Shown: positions 24,347-33,091 of the stretch, one piece after another | Layout: the number at the start of each line of letters is the position of its first letter | How positions within the stretch are numbered: position 1 is the first letter of the stretch | Source of the DNA: Alicyclobacillus kakegawensis NBRC 103104 | GTDB lineage: Bacteria > Bacillota > Bacilli > Alicyclobacillales > Alicyclobacillaceae | Length of the DNA stretch: 64,000 bases | NCBI RefSeq assembly: GCF_001552655.1 | Contig: NZ_BCRP01000007.1 | Span: 62,001 to 126,000, forward strand | Reading direction: 5' to 3' | Notes under the pieces: generated by a model | Seen by the model: only the letters and a program-made list of their open reading frames with translations | The model's database searches: none | What the model was told of the DNA's origin: nothing | Made by a program: the position numbers and the translations under genes

Positions 24347-25261
24347 TCACGGGACGCGCTGCATCCACGTTTCCAACGTGTCCAACCAGCGCCCGTCAAA
24401 CACGGCCGCAAGCAGCTCATCCTCCTCGAGGATAGTCGCCACCTGCCCACCGGCACCAAGGACGTACACCATGTGGTAATGATCCGGAGAGAATCGCCGC
24501 ACGACGTCCCGCACCGTGGCTTGTGCCGGCGCTGCAAAGGCGCGAATCTCCAGTGTCTGCCGCCGTTCACTGCGACGCTTGGCGTCCAAAAAGCGAATGG
24601 TCTCCACACGGATGTCTCTCATCCCGCTCCATGCCGTGATCAAGAGGAAAGCGGCCAAAATGACCATGCCCAGGTGCGGCATACCTGCCCACATGGACAA
24701 GCCGCCCAGAATCAGCAGCGCAATCGCGAGAACAAAGGCCACACCGTACACCTCCTGAGTCGCCTGCTCGAATCCAATTTCGCGGGCGCGGGCGGCGCGC
24801 AGGATGCGTCCCCCATCCAAAGGCAACCCAGGCAACAAGTTGAACACAACCAGCCACAGATTCAAGCGCACGACCTCAGACGTGAAGTCCTCCGACCAAA
24901 GACCGCCTGCGTACAGGCCACAGGAAACGCCGATCAGCAAGACATTGACCATAGGCCCGGCAATCGCGATCAAGGCCTCGTCTCTGGGAATAAATCCAAG
25001 CCGCCCGTAGGTCAGCCGCGCCACACCGCCAAAGGGGAGCAACGACACCTCTTCCACCTCGTACCCCAGGTGATTGGCCACCATGGCGTGTCCCAACTCG
25101 TGCAGCATCACGAGGATGAAAAGAACAACCATGTTCCTCCACAAACCGAGGAATACAGCCAACAGGAGCAGAGCCAAAAAGAGAGGATGCACTCGAATGC
25201 GCGCCAGGATCCCCCAGGTCGGTCCGCCGAGCCAGCGGGAAGCTAACAAGCTGCCCCTCAT
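24347..25261 (-). CDS. spoIVFB: SpoIVFB-like site-2 (M50) protease
   Basis: A 304-residue intramembrane metalloprotease. The first catalytic motif is VMLHELGHAMVA near residue 55 and the second NLLPGLPLDGGR near residue 145, giving the H-E-x-x-H and NxxP-xx-DG zinc pair. About six hydrophobic segments are visible, and the C-terminal 80 residues form a CBS-like domain (ATVRDVVRRFSPDHYHMVYV). In Bacillus, SpoIVFB cleaves pro-SigK in the mother cell and is held inactive by SpoIVFA. It overlaps spoIVFA by 4 nt. Pro-SigK and BofA are not in the window. Confidence 0.9.
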   Translation of the reverse strand: MRGSLLASRWLGGPTWGILARIRVHPLFLALLLLAVFLGLWRNMVVLFILVMLHELGHAMVANHLGYEVEEVSLLPFGGVARLTYGRLGFIPRDEALIAIAGPMVNVLLIGVSCGLYAGGLWSEDFTSEVVRLNLWLVVFNLLPGLPLDGGRILRAARAREIGFEQATQEVYGVAFVLAIALLILGGLSMWAGMPHLGMVILAAFLLITAWSGMRDIRVETIRFLDAKRRSERRQTLEIRAFAAPAQATVRDVVRRFSPDHYHMVYVLGAGGQVATILEEDELLAAVFDGRWLDTLETWMQRVP

Positions 25262-26211
25262 GCTTCCTCGTTCGACCAGACGATGTAGTCATGCGGATTC
25301 ACAAATTTCCCATCTTGTTGGAAGGCAAATTGGAGGGTGGGGTGGCCGTTGTTGCGCAAACGGCCAATCAGCTGTCCGGAGGCGACCGACTGCCCCTTGT
25401 GAACCGTCACGGTCGCCAAGCCGTCGTACAACGTGCTCCGACCGCCACCGTGGTCGATGACGACAAGGTACCCGCTGGAACCCTGATTCACCAATCGCGA
25501 TACGGTTCCCGAGCCAGCGGCCGATACCCCTTCATTGGCCTTGCCCGAGATGACCATCCGCGGGTGTTGGGCGGAAAAGTCGACCGTCACTCGCCCCTGC
25601 ATGGGCACGTGATAGTGCAGCGCCACAGTCCCGAAAACCGGCACGTCTAGATGGTATTTTTCAGCTACCCGGTCGAACGCCGCCGTGACCTGACCGCTGT
25701 AGTCATCGGCAAACGCCCGTTCAAAAGCCGCCTTCACCTGGTGGCCAAACGGAGACTTGGCATGAACGCCGTACCAGCCCAGGCCAATCATGACAACCGC
25801 CAAGAGTCCCTGCAACAGCCAGGTCGTTTCACTTTTCTGCCGGGTCAATCCGCTCGTCTTGCGCGGTTGAGTGGTTGATGCCACAAACCGTTTGTGAGTG
25901 CGCGGTGTGACGCGTTGCCACGTCCGGCTGTCCACCTGTTTGAGCGTTCCGTCCTGATCCGCAAACCCGTAGGGAGAACTCTCGTCGGACAGCCAGCGCA
26001 CATAGGCTGCCGCGTTGTCCTTGCTCGAACCCGCCGGGCCATCGGGGCCGCCATCCGCGAATGGATGGTCCCGAGGAGCGTGCAGCGACATCCACGGGTT
26101 ATCTTTCAAGGGAGGAAATTCAGAGCCAGAAACCGAGGATGGCCCCGTACCAGGGGAGGCTTCCGGCTTGGGATTCCACCATGACCGTAACGATTGGCGA
26201 CTGCGGAGCAT
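25258..26211 (-). CDS. spoIVFA: SpoIVFA-like M23 domain membrane protein
   Basis: A 317-residue bitopic protein: a long polar N-terminus (residues 1-130), one membrane helix (LLQGLLAVVMIGLGWYGVH) and a C-terminal LytM/M23-type domain (GYLVVIDHGGGRSTLYDGLA; FQQDGKFVNPHDYI). The zinc residues of active M23 peptidases are only partly present, so it probably works as a regulatory scaffold, as SpoIVFA does with SpoIVFB and SpoIIIAH. The start ATG at 26211 is chosen for GGAGAGGGG 9 nt upstream; the ATG at 26091 is an alternative. It is linked downstream to spoIVFB. Confidence 0.85.
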   Translation of the reverse strand: MLRSRQSLRSWWNPKPEASPGTGPSSVSGSEFPPLKDNPWMSLHAPRDHPFADGGPDGPAGSSKDNAAAYVRWLSDESSPYGFADQDGTLKQVDSRTWQRVTPRTHKRFVASTTQPRKTSGLTRQKSETTWLLQGLLAVVMIGLGWYGVHAKSPFGHQVKAAFERAFADDYSGQVTAAFDRVAEKYHLDVPVFGTVALHYHVPMQGRVTVDFSAQHPRMVISGKANEGVSAAGSGTVSRLVNQGSSGYLVVIDHGGGRSTLYDGLATVTVHKGQSVASGQLIGRLRNNGHPTLQFAFQQDGKFVNPHDYIVWSNEEA

Positions 26212-26318
26212 ACACCCCATCCCCTCTCCACATCGACTGCCGCACCACATGGTACCGCGGTGCCAGTACATTCGTATGACGGAGTGTGGACGAGTATGCT
26301 TGGGCAGTCGCCAGGTCC

Positions 26319-27116
26319 TTATGACCGGCCACCCATCAAGCGCCGGATCCGTCCCCAAAAACCGGGTGCGTCCTCAAGGGACATGAGTGGAACCGAGTCG
26401 CCAAGGATGCGGCGCGCGATATCCCGATAGGCGATGGACGCCTTTGTATCCGGCCGCACAACAGTCGGCTCTCCCTTATTGGCGTTCCGGATGATGGCCT
26501 CATCATCCGGCACAATCCCCAACAGGTCGATGGCCAATACCTGCACAATCTCGTCAATGTCCAGCATGTCCCCGGCCTTGACCATGTTCGGCCGGATGCG
26601 GTTAACCACCAGTTTCGGCTGACGCAGACCTGCCGCCTCAAGCAACCCGATGACCCGGTCGGCGTCGCGCACGGCCGCGTTCTCCGGGGTTGTCACGACA
26701 ATTGCCTCGTCCGCTCCCGCCACCGCGACCTTGAACCCGTGCTCAATGCCTGCGGGACAATCGATGATGACAAAATCATGTTGCTCTTTGAGTTGATTCA
26801 CAATCCGTTTGACTGCATCGGCAGAGAGCGCGGTTTTGTCCTTGGTCTGCGAGGCCGGAAGCAGGTACAGCCGTTCAAATCGCTTGTCTTTAATCAGCGC
26901 TTGCTCCAGTCGACATTCCCCGGACGCCACATCCACCAGGTCGTAGATAATGCGATTCTCCAATCCCATGACCACATCCAGGTTGCGCAGGCCAATGTCC
27001 GCGTCGACCAAACAGACACTGCGCCCCAGCAAAGCCAGCGCGGTGCCGATGTTTGCTGAAGACGTGGTCTTGCCCACGCCCCCTTTGCCCGACGTGATGA
27101 CAATTGCAGTGCCCAT
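26319..27116 (-). CDS. minD: Septum site-determining ATPase MinD
   Basis: A 265-residue ParA/MinD ATPase. The deviant Walker A is TSGKGGVGKTTSSANIG at the N-terminus. LVDADIGLRNLDVVMG follows, then DFVIIDCPAGIEHGF (Walker B). A C-terminal amphipathic tail (FWGRIRRLMGG) is the membrane-targeting sequence. MinD recruits MinC to the membrane to block division at the poles. The start is ATG at 27116. The gene is 106 nt downstream of minC and upstream of spoIVFA, tying polar division control to the sporulation genes. Confidence 0.96.
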   Translation of the reverse strand: MGTAIVITSGKGGVGKTTSSANIGTALALLGRSVCLVDADIGLRNLDVVMGLENRIIYDLVDVASGECRLEQALIKDKRFERLYLLPASQTKDKTALSADAVKRIVNQLKEQHDFVIIDCPAGIEHGFKVAVAGADEAIVVTTPENAAVRDADRVIGLLEAAGLRQPKLVVNRIRPNMVKAGDMLDIDEIVQVLAIDLLGIVPDDEAIIRNANKGEPTVVRPDTKASIAYRDIARRILGDSVPLMSLEDAPGFWGRIRRLMGGRS

Positions 27117-27222
27117 CCGCGTCCCCCCAAAAGTCTTCGCTCCACGTCCCCATCAGGCCTTGCAACGCCAGCTGGGTTCGGCGCAGCTTGAATCCCCTTC
27201 CCCATCGTCTTGCGCCAGCATG

Positions 27223-27906
27223 TCAGCGCCGCAAAGACGGAAGAAAGTGCATGCGCCCTACCGCCATCCCGTTCTCATGCACATAGGCCAGTTCCATGAA
27301 GGTCCGGAGGCGCTTCCCCTCAGCCCGGGGCGCGTGTCCTATGTAATCCGCTATCCGCACCTGCAAAGGGGCGAATTCCGCCGCCCCTACCACAGCCCGG
27401 GTGTCCCCCTCGACCCCGGCATGCGCAATGCCATGCAAGCGGCCGAACACAAAAATGTCCCCTGTGGCGGCGATTTCACCGCCGGGATGGACATCCCCCA
27501 CCACAACCACGTCACCATCGAACAACAAGCTTTGACCCGACCGCACCGTCCCTTTGTAGATGGACTGCTTGATGCCCCCAGTCGGGTTTCGAAACAGCAG
27601 CCGGCGCGCCACCGTATGCGCTCCAAATTCCCGCAGGATAAAGTTTTCCTTTTGCAAAAACTCCGTCAGCAGCGCCTGGCTCTCCGGGCGCGTCAACTCC
27701 CGTTCACCATAATCGACAAAGACAGAAACCTCAGGTCCATCAAACAGACTGGACCCCACCCCTGTGAGCAGATCGTGCAAGTGGTGCAGCAATTCGTCGA
27801 ATGGGCATCGGTCATTCAATAGGAACAAAAGTCCATCGCGCACGCCCTTGACGGCAACCGGCGGCTTGGGTCCCATCCTGGTCTGTTCCGTTATGTTTGT
27901 CGCCAT
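27223..27906 (-). CDS. minC: Septum site-determining protein MinC
   Basis: A 227-residue inhibitor of FtsZ polymerisation, activated by MinD. It has an N-terminal FtsZ-binding domain (FDELLHHLHDLLTG, FVDYGERELT) and a C-terminal beta-helical domain starting with VRSGQSLLFDGDVVVVGDVHPGGEIAATGDI. The length fits Firmicute MinC (220-230). The start is ATG at 27906. Part of mreBCD-minCD. Confidence 0.94.
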   Translation of the reverse strand: MATNITEQTRMGPKPPVAVKGVRDGLLFLLNDRCPFDELLHHLHDLLTGVGSSLFDGPEVSVFVDYGERELTRPESQALLTEFLQKENFILREFGAHTVARRLLFRNPTGGIKQSIYKGTVRSGQSLLFDGDVVVVGDVHPGGEIAATGDIFVFGRLHGIAHAGVEGDTRAVVGAAEFAPLQVRIADYIGHAPRAEGKRLRTFMELAYVHENGMAVGRMHFLPSLRR

Positions 27907-27980
27907 GAAACTCCCCCCTGCCCCTGCGCACCAACACGGCTTGTCAATTCGCGATTGTGTTCCAAAATCCTGCTCATGCC

Positions 27981-28502
27981 TTAGGACACTCCGTCTGCCT
28001 CAGGTTCTGGGTACCGTTTCCGTTTGCGAGGGACAAGCAAGCGGACCAAGAAGGGATAGAGGATGAGTAAGGTAATCCCGTCAATTATCATCTGCGCCAG
28101 GGAATGACGCAGCACAGCCTGGGCAGTGTACCCTGTCACATCAAACAGCCGTTCCATGCCGTACGTAATCCAAACATTGATAAACGCAAAGAAAATCGTC
28201 ACGAGAAACGTGATGGCCACGTTGCGGTGAAGAAACTGGGCAAACACCGTGCCAGCAAAGTATCCGATGACAGCATAGGTGAACGCGTTGAGACCGATGA
28301 ACGCCCCGTACACGACATCCTGGCACAGGCCAACCAAAATCCCTAAAATCAATGCAGCTTTGGGCCCTTGGGTGAGGGCGACAACCACCATGACCACAAT
28401 CACAAGGTCCGGTTGCACAACATCAATGGGCGGGATTTGAAACACCGTCGCTTGCAGGGTAAGGGCCGCCCACAGCAGGACAAAGGCGATCCCGTTTCTC
28501 AT
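27981..28502 (-). CDS. mreD: Rod shape-determining protein MreD
   Basis: A 173-residue protein with five hydrophobic helices and the MreD pattern (VVMVVVALTQGPKAALILGI; FIGLNAFTYAVIGYFAG). It is part of the elongasome that steers peptidoglycan synthesis along the lateral wall. The ATG overlaps the mreC stop by 4 nt. The charged C-terminus (VPRKRKRYPEPEADG) is cytoplasmic. Confidence 0.9.
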   Translation of the reverse strand: MRNGIAFVLLWAALTLQATVFQIPPIDVVQPDLVIVVMVVVALTQGPKAALILGILVGLCQDVVYGAFIGLNAFTYAVIGYFAGTVFAQFLHRNVAITFLVTIFFAFINVWITYGMERLFDVTGYTAQAVLRHSLAQMIIDGITLLILYPFLVRLLVPRKRKRYPEPEADGVS

Positions 28503-29359
28503 GCGTGGCCCCCCGATTCAACCACGAACACGTCGCGCAAGTACTGCAGGTCTGCGCTGGGCTTGACAGTAGCAGACTGGGTGAGCCCTTGCCCGCCACC
28601 GCTCACGGACTGCACCCGGCCGATCACGATATCCGGTGGATACATCGTGCTCAACCCGGAGGTTACCACGGTATCCCCCGGCTTCACATCGGCGAGTGGC
28701 GACAGAAAGTTGAGCTGCAGCGTGCCTGTCTTTCCCGTAGAACCTGTCACCACCCCAAAGGGAGGCTTCTTGGTGCCGTTTTGTACCTCGGCGGAGACAC
28801 CGCCCCCGACCTCCGCATCGGTAATCAAGATAACCTTGGAACTCGTGCGCGCGGTTGTGTCGACACGCCCAACCAAGCTCCCATCCGGTCCCACAACCGG
28901 CATGTTGTCCTTCACACCGTCCACGCTGCCCACGTTAATCGTGATAACCGCGTTCCATTGCGAAGGGTCGCGCCCGATTACGTAAGCCGGCAGCAGGTGA
29001 TACCGATTCGCAGGGGAACGCTTAAAACCCAACATCTCCCACAGACGCTCGTTCTCCGCCTCGGCATCGGCCAGTTTTGCCTTGAGTGCGTCGTAATCCT
29101 TGAGTTCATTCTGCAGCTGTGCGTTTTCTACATACATTTGGTGCAGTGCGTGGATACCAGACAGAAAAGCGGTAGCATTGCTCACCGGCCGATACACCCA
29201 CCCAGCCACCGTGTTCTGAACGTCCATCACGACGCGTTCAGGCCACGACGCCGCACGGTTACGCTCTCGCAACGTGAGGCCTGCAATGGCAATGACCAAG
29301 ATCAACCCCGCGAGCAGAATAAACAGCCTACGGTTAGTCAATAGACGGGACACCCGCAT
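28499..29359 (-). CDS. mreC: Rod shape-determining protein MreC
   Basis: A 286-residue bitopic protein with an N-terminal membrane helix (RRLFILLAGLILVIAIAGLTL), a coiled coil (about 70-110, LQNELKDYDALKAKLADAEAE) and the tandem beta-barrel domain (INVGSVDGVKDNMPVVGPDG; LSTMYPPDIVIGRVQSV). MreC organises penicillin-binding proteins in the elongation complex. The start is ATG at 29359. It lies 105 nt downstream of mreB. Confidence 0.94.
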   Translation of the reverse strand: MRVSRLLTNRRLFILLAGLILVIAIAGLTLRERNRAASWPERVVMDVQNTVAGWVYRPVSNATAFLSGIHALHQMYVENAQLQNELKDYDALKAKLADAEAENERLWEMLGFKRSPANRYHLLPAYVIGRDPSQWNAVITINVGSVDGVKDNMPVVGPDGSLVGRVDTTARTSSKVILITDAEVGGGVSAEVQNGTKKPPFGVVTGSTGKTGTLQLNFLSPLADVKPGDTVVTSGLSTMYPPDIVIGRVQSVSGGGQGLTQSATVKPSADLQYLRDVFVVESGGHA

Positions 29360-29464
29360 CCCACTTTCTGATCAGGGTATCGCCCGCTTGCGCGAATCCA
29401 CGAAGCGGGCGCTGGGACCTCTCCCCATTGTGCGTCTTATCTGGAAGCCGTCGCGTCGTCTTCC

Positions 29465-30499
29465 TCAAGCCCGGCTCGACACGCGCCGACCCGGGTGGTT
29501 GCGACGGCGATAGACATCGTAGTTGTCCAGGGCCTTCCCCGTGCCCACGGCCACACAGTCCAACGGATTTTCCGCCACGATCACGGGCATCCCCGTCTCA
29601 TCAGAGAGCAGCTTGTCGAGATTGCGCAGCAGCGCTCCACCGCCGGTCAGCACGATGCCGCGGTCCATGATGTCCGCAGCCAGCTCCGGCGGAGACTTTT
29701 CCAACGTCACCTTCACAGCGTCCACAATCGATCCGACCGTATCCGCCAGGGCCTGGCTGATCTCCGAAGAGGAGAGGGAAAACGTCTTTGGCAGCCCCGT
29801 CACCAAGTCCCGGCCGCGGATCTCCAGGGTCTCCTGTTCACCCATATCCAGCGCGGTTCCGATGGTCAATTTCAGTTCCTCGGCCGTGCGCTCCCCAATC
29901 ATCATGTTGTATTCTTTCTTGATGTATTGCATGATGGCTTCGTCCATCTCGTCGCCAGCAACGCGAATCGAACGGCTGGTGACGATGCCGCCCAACGAAA
30001 TAATGGCCACTTCGGTGGTGCCGCCGCCGATGTCCACTACCATACTCCCCGTCGGCTCTCCAACCGGGAGACCGGCGCCAATGGCTGCAGCCATGGGTTC
30101 TTCGATGGTCTGAGCGTCCTTCGCCCCCGCCTCCATGGCAGCCTCTTCCACAGCACGTTTTTCCACCGCCGTGATGCCAGAGGGCACGCTGATCATCACC
30201 CGCGGTTTGCCGGACCATGAGGACTTGTTCCGCATTGCCTGGCGAATGAAGTGCCTGAGCATCGTCGCTGTGGTTTGAAAGTCGGCGATGACCCCATCCT
30301 TCATTGGCCGCACGGCGATGATGTTGCCGGGCGTCCGACCAATCATCTGCTTGGCTTGCTCACCCACAGCCTCAATGGCCCCTGTATCCGTGCGGATGGC
30401 GACCACCGACGGCTCGCGTACGACGATGCCTTTCCCCTTCACATATACCAGTGTGTTCGCGGTGCCTAAATCAACGCCCATGTCCCGTCCAGCAAACAT
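29465..30499 (-). CDS. mreB: Rod shape-determining actin-like protein MreB
   Basis: A 344-residue actin fold protein. Landmarks are [17 protein letters not shown] (phosphate 1 loop), [15 protein letters not shown]-type loop (here [20 protein letters not shown]) and [18 protein letters not shown]. It forms membrane filaments that direct cell elongation. The ATG at 30499 gives [12 protein letters not shown], a normal start. First gene of mreBCD, 50 nt downstream of radC. Confidence 0.97.
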   Translation of the reverse strand: MFAGRDMGVDLGTANTLVYVKGKGIVVREPSVVAIRTDTGAIEAVGEQAKQMIGRTPGNIIAVRPMKDGVIADFQTTATMLRHFIRQAMRNKSSWSGKPRVMISVPSGITAVEKRAVEEAAMEAGAKDAQTIEEPMAAAIGAGLPVGEPTGSMVVDIGGGTTEVAIISLGGIVTSRSIRVAGDEMDEAIMQYIKKEYNMMIGERTAEELKLTIGTALDMGEQETLEIRGRDLVTGLPKTFSLSSSEISQALADTVGSIVDAVKVTLEKSPPELAADIMDRGIVLTGGGALLRNLDKLLSDETGMPVIVAENPLDCVAVGTGKALDNYDVYRRRNHPGRRVSSRA

Positions 30500-30549
30500 C
30501 TAGATTCCAAACTCCTCTCGCACAGGCTGTTATTCCCCTCATCCATCGT

Positions 30550-31236
30550 TCACCCGCAGTATCCTTGCGCGCGCAGACTGACAAACCGGCCATCTCCGAC
30601 GACAATGTGGTCCAGAACGTCGATGCCTAACAATCTGCCTGCCTCACACAGCCGCCTGGTGACCGCGATGTCTTCCGGACTGGGCTGCGGATCGCCGCTG
30701 GGATGGTTGTGGATACATAGAATCGCAGACGCACTACGCTTGACTGCAGATTTGAAGATTTCCCTGGGGTGAACAATAGAAGCATCCAGGCTCCCCATGG
30801 AGATCAATTCTTCTGCAATGACACAGTGTTTGGTATCCAAGTGCAAAGTGATGAAGTGTTCCTTTTTAAGGTACCTCATCCGGTCCATAACATACTCGGC
30901 CGCGTCCTCCGCACTGCGGATGCGCAACCGGTCCGCGCTGGGCCGGCGCACAATGCGACGCCCCATCTCGACCGCAGCTGCGATTTGCAGGGCCTTGGCC
31001 GTCCCTATACCCGGTACCGAGACAAGCTCCTGCACCTCACAATCCAGTAAACCGTACAAGCCCCCGACGGACTGAATGACGCGTCTCGCCAATTCCTGCA
31101 CCGGGACGGACCTGGATCCCGTTTGCAGAATGATAGCCAACAGTTCGTCGTTGCGCAGGGCCTGCGCGCCACAGCGAAGCAAACGCTCGCGCGGCGTATC
31201 TGTGTCCTCCAAGAGTGAATGCGCCTTTTTGGTCAT
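30550..31236 (-). CDS. radC: RadC family JAB-domain protein
   Basis: A 228-residue protein with an N-terminal helix-hairpin-helix region (LVSVPGIGTAKALQIAAAVE) and a C-terminal RadC JAB domain whose zinc motif HNHPSGDPQPSPED is intact. RadC proteins are often called DNA repair proteins, but a repair role is not supported by genetics, and the function remains unclear. The ATG at 31236 (MTKKAHSLL) has GGGGGAGGG upstream. Next to mreB, as in Bacillus. Confidence 0.93.
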   Translation of the reverse strand: MTKKAHSLLEDTDTPRERLLRCGAQALRNDELLAIILQTGSRSVPVQELARRVIQSVGGLYGLLDCEVQELVSVPGIGTAKALQIAAAVEMGRRIVRRPSADRLRIRSAEDAAEYVMDRMRYLKKEHFITLHLDTKHCVIAEELISMGSLDASIVHPREIFKSAVKRSASAILCIHNHPSGDPQPSPEDIAVTRRLCEAGRLLGIDVLDHIVVGDGRFVSLRAQGYCG

Positions 31237-31349
31237 GCGCCCTCCCCCTATCCTGCGTGCGTCCCCTGCGCCCATCCCAGGCCGCAGGCGGTCAAACGGT
31301 ACGCAGAAAATAAAATAGGGGAAACAGAGAGCGTAGCCAAACCGATTCC

Positions 31350-31355
31350 ATTATA
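31350..31355 (-). promoter_or_regulatory. Candidate -10 for the radC-mreBCD-minCD unit
   Basis: A perfect TATAAT lies at 31350-31355 on the minus strand, 114 nt before radC. The -35 region (17-18 nt upstream) is poor, so activity or regulation is uncertain. Confidence 0.4.
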
Positions 31356-31421
31356 AATCTATCCAACTGTCCGTAGATGTGGCGAGTGTTCAACAAATTG
31401 ACGTGAATCGGCCGGCGAATC

Positions 31422-31658
31422 CTACTTCCGCCGCCGTCCAAACATGAACGCAGCCACCACGCCAACCAAGGTAAGCCAGTTGACACGGAACGTCAGATCC
31501 AGCGAGAAGCTCAGAAACGACAAATTCCCGCTCGGATTCATCCGCACCACCGTCTGCCTTCCCAGCCAGGGCACCTGGTGCGCGAGCAGTTGCCCCGCCA
31601 CCGTACCAAGAATAGCCCCCAGCAGCACGTAGACGACGATGCCCAACGATCCGCGCAA
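31422..31658 (-). CDS. DUF4321 domain membrane protein
   Basis: A 78-residue protein with an N-terminal helix (GSLGIVVYVLLGAILGTVAG) and a C-terminal helix (VNWLTLVGVVAAFMFG). The family motif L-x-F-S-L-D-L-T-F-R-V-N is visible between them. DUF4321 proteins are conserved in Firmicutes next to radC or maf, with unknown function. The start is TTG at 31658, with GGAAGGAAGGG 5 nt upstream. A longer in-frame ATG start at 31760 would run almost to the stop of the SpoIIB-like gene and has no site. Confidence 0.75.
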   Translation of the reverse strand: MRGSLGIVVYVLLGAILGTVAGQLLAHQVPWLGRQTVVRMNPSGNLSFLSFSLDLTFRVNWLTLVGVVAAFMFGRRRK

Positions 31659-31775
31659 CGAAACCCTTCCTTCCTCGTGAAGTTCTGTCGGACAGCCGTC
31701 TACGTATTTCGACAGGAAGCAGCAAATCCCTTCCCAAAACAGATGGAAACACGTGAACAAACAAAGGACAAGGTT

Positions 31776-32873
31776 TCAATCCTTCACCTTGAACGCCGAC
31801 AACTGAATCACCCTGCTGTAAAAGTTGAGAAGGTCGCTCATCGCGGCCTGAACATTGCCTTGTTTCATGGCGTTGAATGCCTGGCGCAAGGCCTTCTCCG
31901 CCTCAGTCAGGATATCGGCATGCCCGCTCTCCGCCAACACGTCCGACTTGGGCAAGCAATCGACAGAGACACGATAGGCGGCCAACGCGTCCCGCTCCGG
32001 CGCGCCGTCGGACAGCACAGCGACCAACGCGTTGCCCGCGCTCACAGCGGCTCCCAGCCAAGTCGAAAGCGCGTGAACATCCGCCGTCGTCGCCGTACTC
32101 GCCGTTCGCACCAAACACGCTGGCACAATCAGAGTGTGCGCCGACGAGGGGATCCCTTGTTGCTGCAAACGCGCTTCACGAGCGCGCAGACTGCTGCTGC
32201 GAACCGCCGCGTCCACCACAAGACGATACGGGGAAGTCCCGATAACGGCGGCCCCATCCCCCCGCTTGCCATACTTGACCTTTGCTGCAGCGGCTGCGTC
32301 GTAGCTGCGGTATTCTCCGATCTCCAAGACGGACAGATGCACGGCCGGAACCTGCAAGGGGATCCCGGTCATTTTCACCGCCGTGGCGCGGATGGGCGCA
32401 GGCTGCACCGAGTCGTCCTGGGGCAGAGGCAGGTTGGGCCGCATTTGGTGGAAGAGAATCAAGCTCAGGCAGCCGAGAGCGAGACCAAACACCAGACCTC
32501 CTCGAAAACTATCAGCCATCCTGGCGCGGCGCCGGTTCCTCCTGGCCAGACCGGAACGCGCGGGATTCGCGAGTCCTGTGTCGGCCAACTGACCCAAAAA
32601 CGACTCCAACCATCTGAACCACGCCTGCCCTTTGCGCGGCTCTCCCTTGGCTGGAGGCGGAAGAGGGTTGTCCACCACCTGTGCGGATGACTGCCGCGCA
32701 GCCGCGTCCCAACCCGGCCCCTCACCTTTCTGCGGCGGACCATGGGGACCTTGCCTCGGCTGCACCTGGTCTCCTATCACCCACTGTTTGTCACCGACGC
32801 GAACCACGACCGGTTGAGAACGACCGTGATCACGCTGACCGTCTGCTGCGAAATAGGCGCGATGGATTGCCAT
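31776..32873 (-). CDS. SpoIIB-like SPOR-type membrane protein
   Basis: A 365-residue bitopic protein: a polar Pro/Gly-rich cytoplasmic region (1-120), one membrane helix (GGLVFGLALGCLSLILFHQM) and an extracytoplasmic region with a SPOR-like repeat (LSVLEIGEYRSYDAAAAAKV) and a helical C-terminus. Bacillus SpoIIB has the same layout and lies at the same place between radC/maf and comC. It localises to the engulfing septum and helps septal peptidoglycan thinning. Sequence similarity is weak, so position and architecture carry the call. The ATG has GAAGGGAG 8-10 nt upstream. Confidence 0.65.
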   Translation of the reverse strand: MAIHRAYFAADGQRDHGRSQPVVVRVGDKQWVIGDQVQPRQGPHGPPQKGEGPGWDAAARQSSAQVVDNPLPPPAKGEPRKGQAWFRWLESFLGQLADTGLANPARSGLARRNRRRARMADSFRGGLVFGLALGCLSLILFHQMRPNLPLPQDDSVQPAPIRATAVKMTGIPLQVPAVHLSVLEIGEYRSYDAAAAAKVKYGKRGDGAAVIGTSPYRLVVDAAVRSSSLRAREARLQQQGIPSSAHTLIVPACLVRTASTATTADVHALSTWLGAAVSAGNALVAVLSDGAPERDALAAYRVSVDCLPKSDVLAESGHADILTEAEKALRQAFNAMKQGNVQAAMSDLLNFYSRVIQLSAFKVKD

Positions 32874-32988
32874 GTCGCACGGTTCTCCCTTCGTGGCGAG
32901 CCGTCAGGGGGTCCTGTCCAAGCTCATTTGAGGACATCCTATGAGAACCATCGCCGCTGTATGACGCGAAGAGCCGCAGACAGAGAAA

Positions 32989-33021
32989 GGGAGCCAGCGG
33001 GTCGCCATCCCGCCGACTCCC
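32989..33021 (-). terminator. Terminator after the G5/3D protein gene
   Basis: GGGAG/CTCCC and GCGGG/CCCGC stems with a small internal loop are followed on the minus strand by TTTCTCTGTCTG. It lies 71 nt past the stop at 33092. Confidence 0.55.
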
Positions 33022-33091
33022 ATCTGCATGTGATGTCAAACGGCCGCCCTAAAGCTACCATGCCCGTCAACCGGCCGTGGGGAACCTTCCG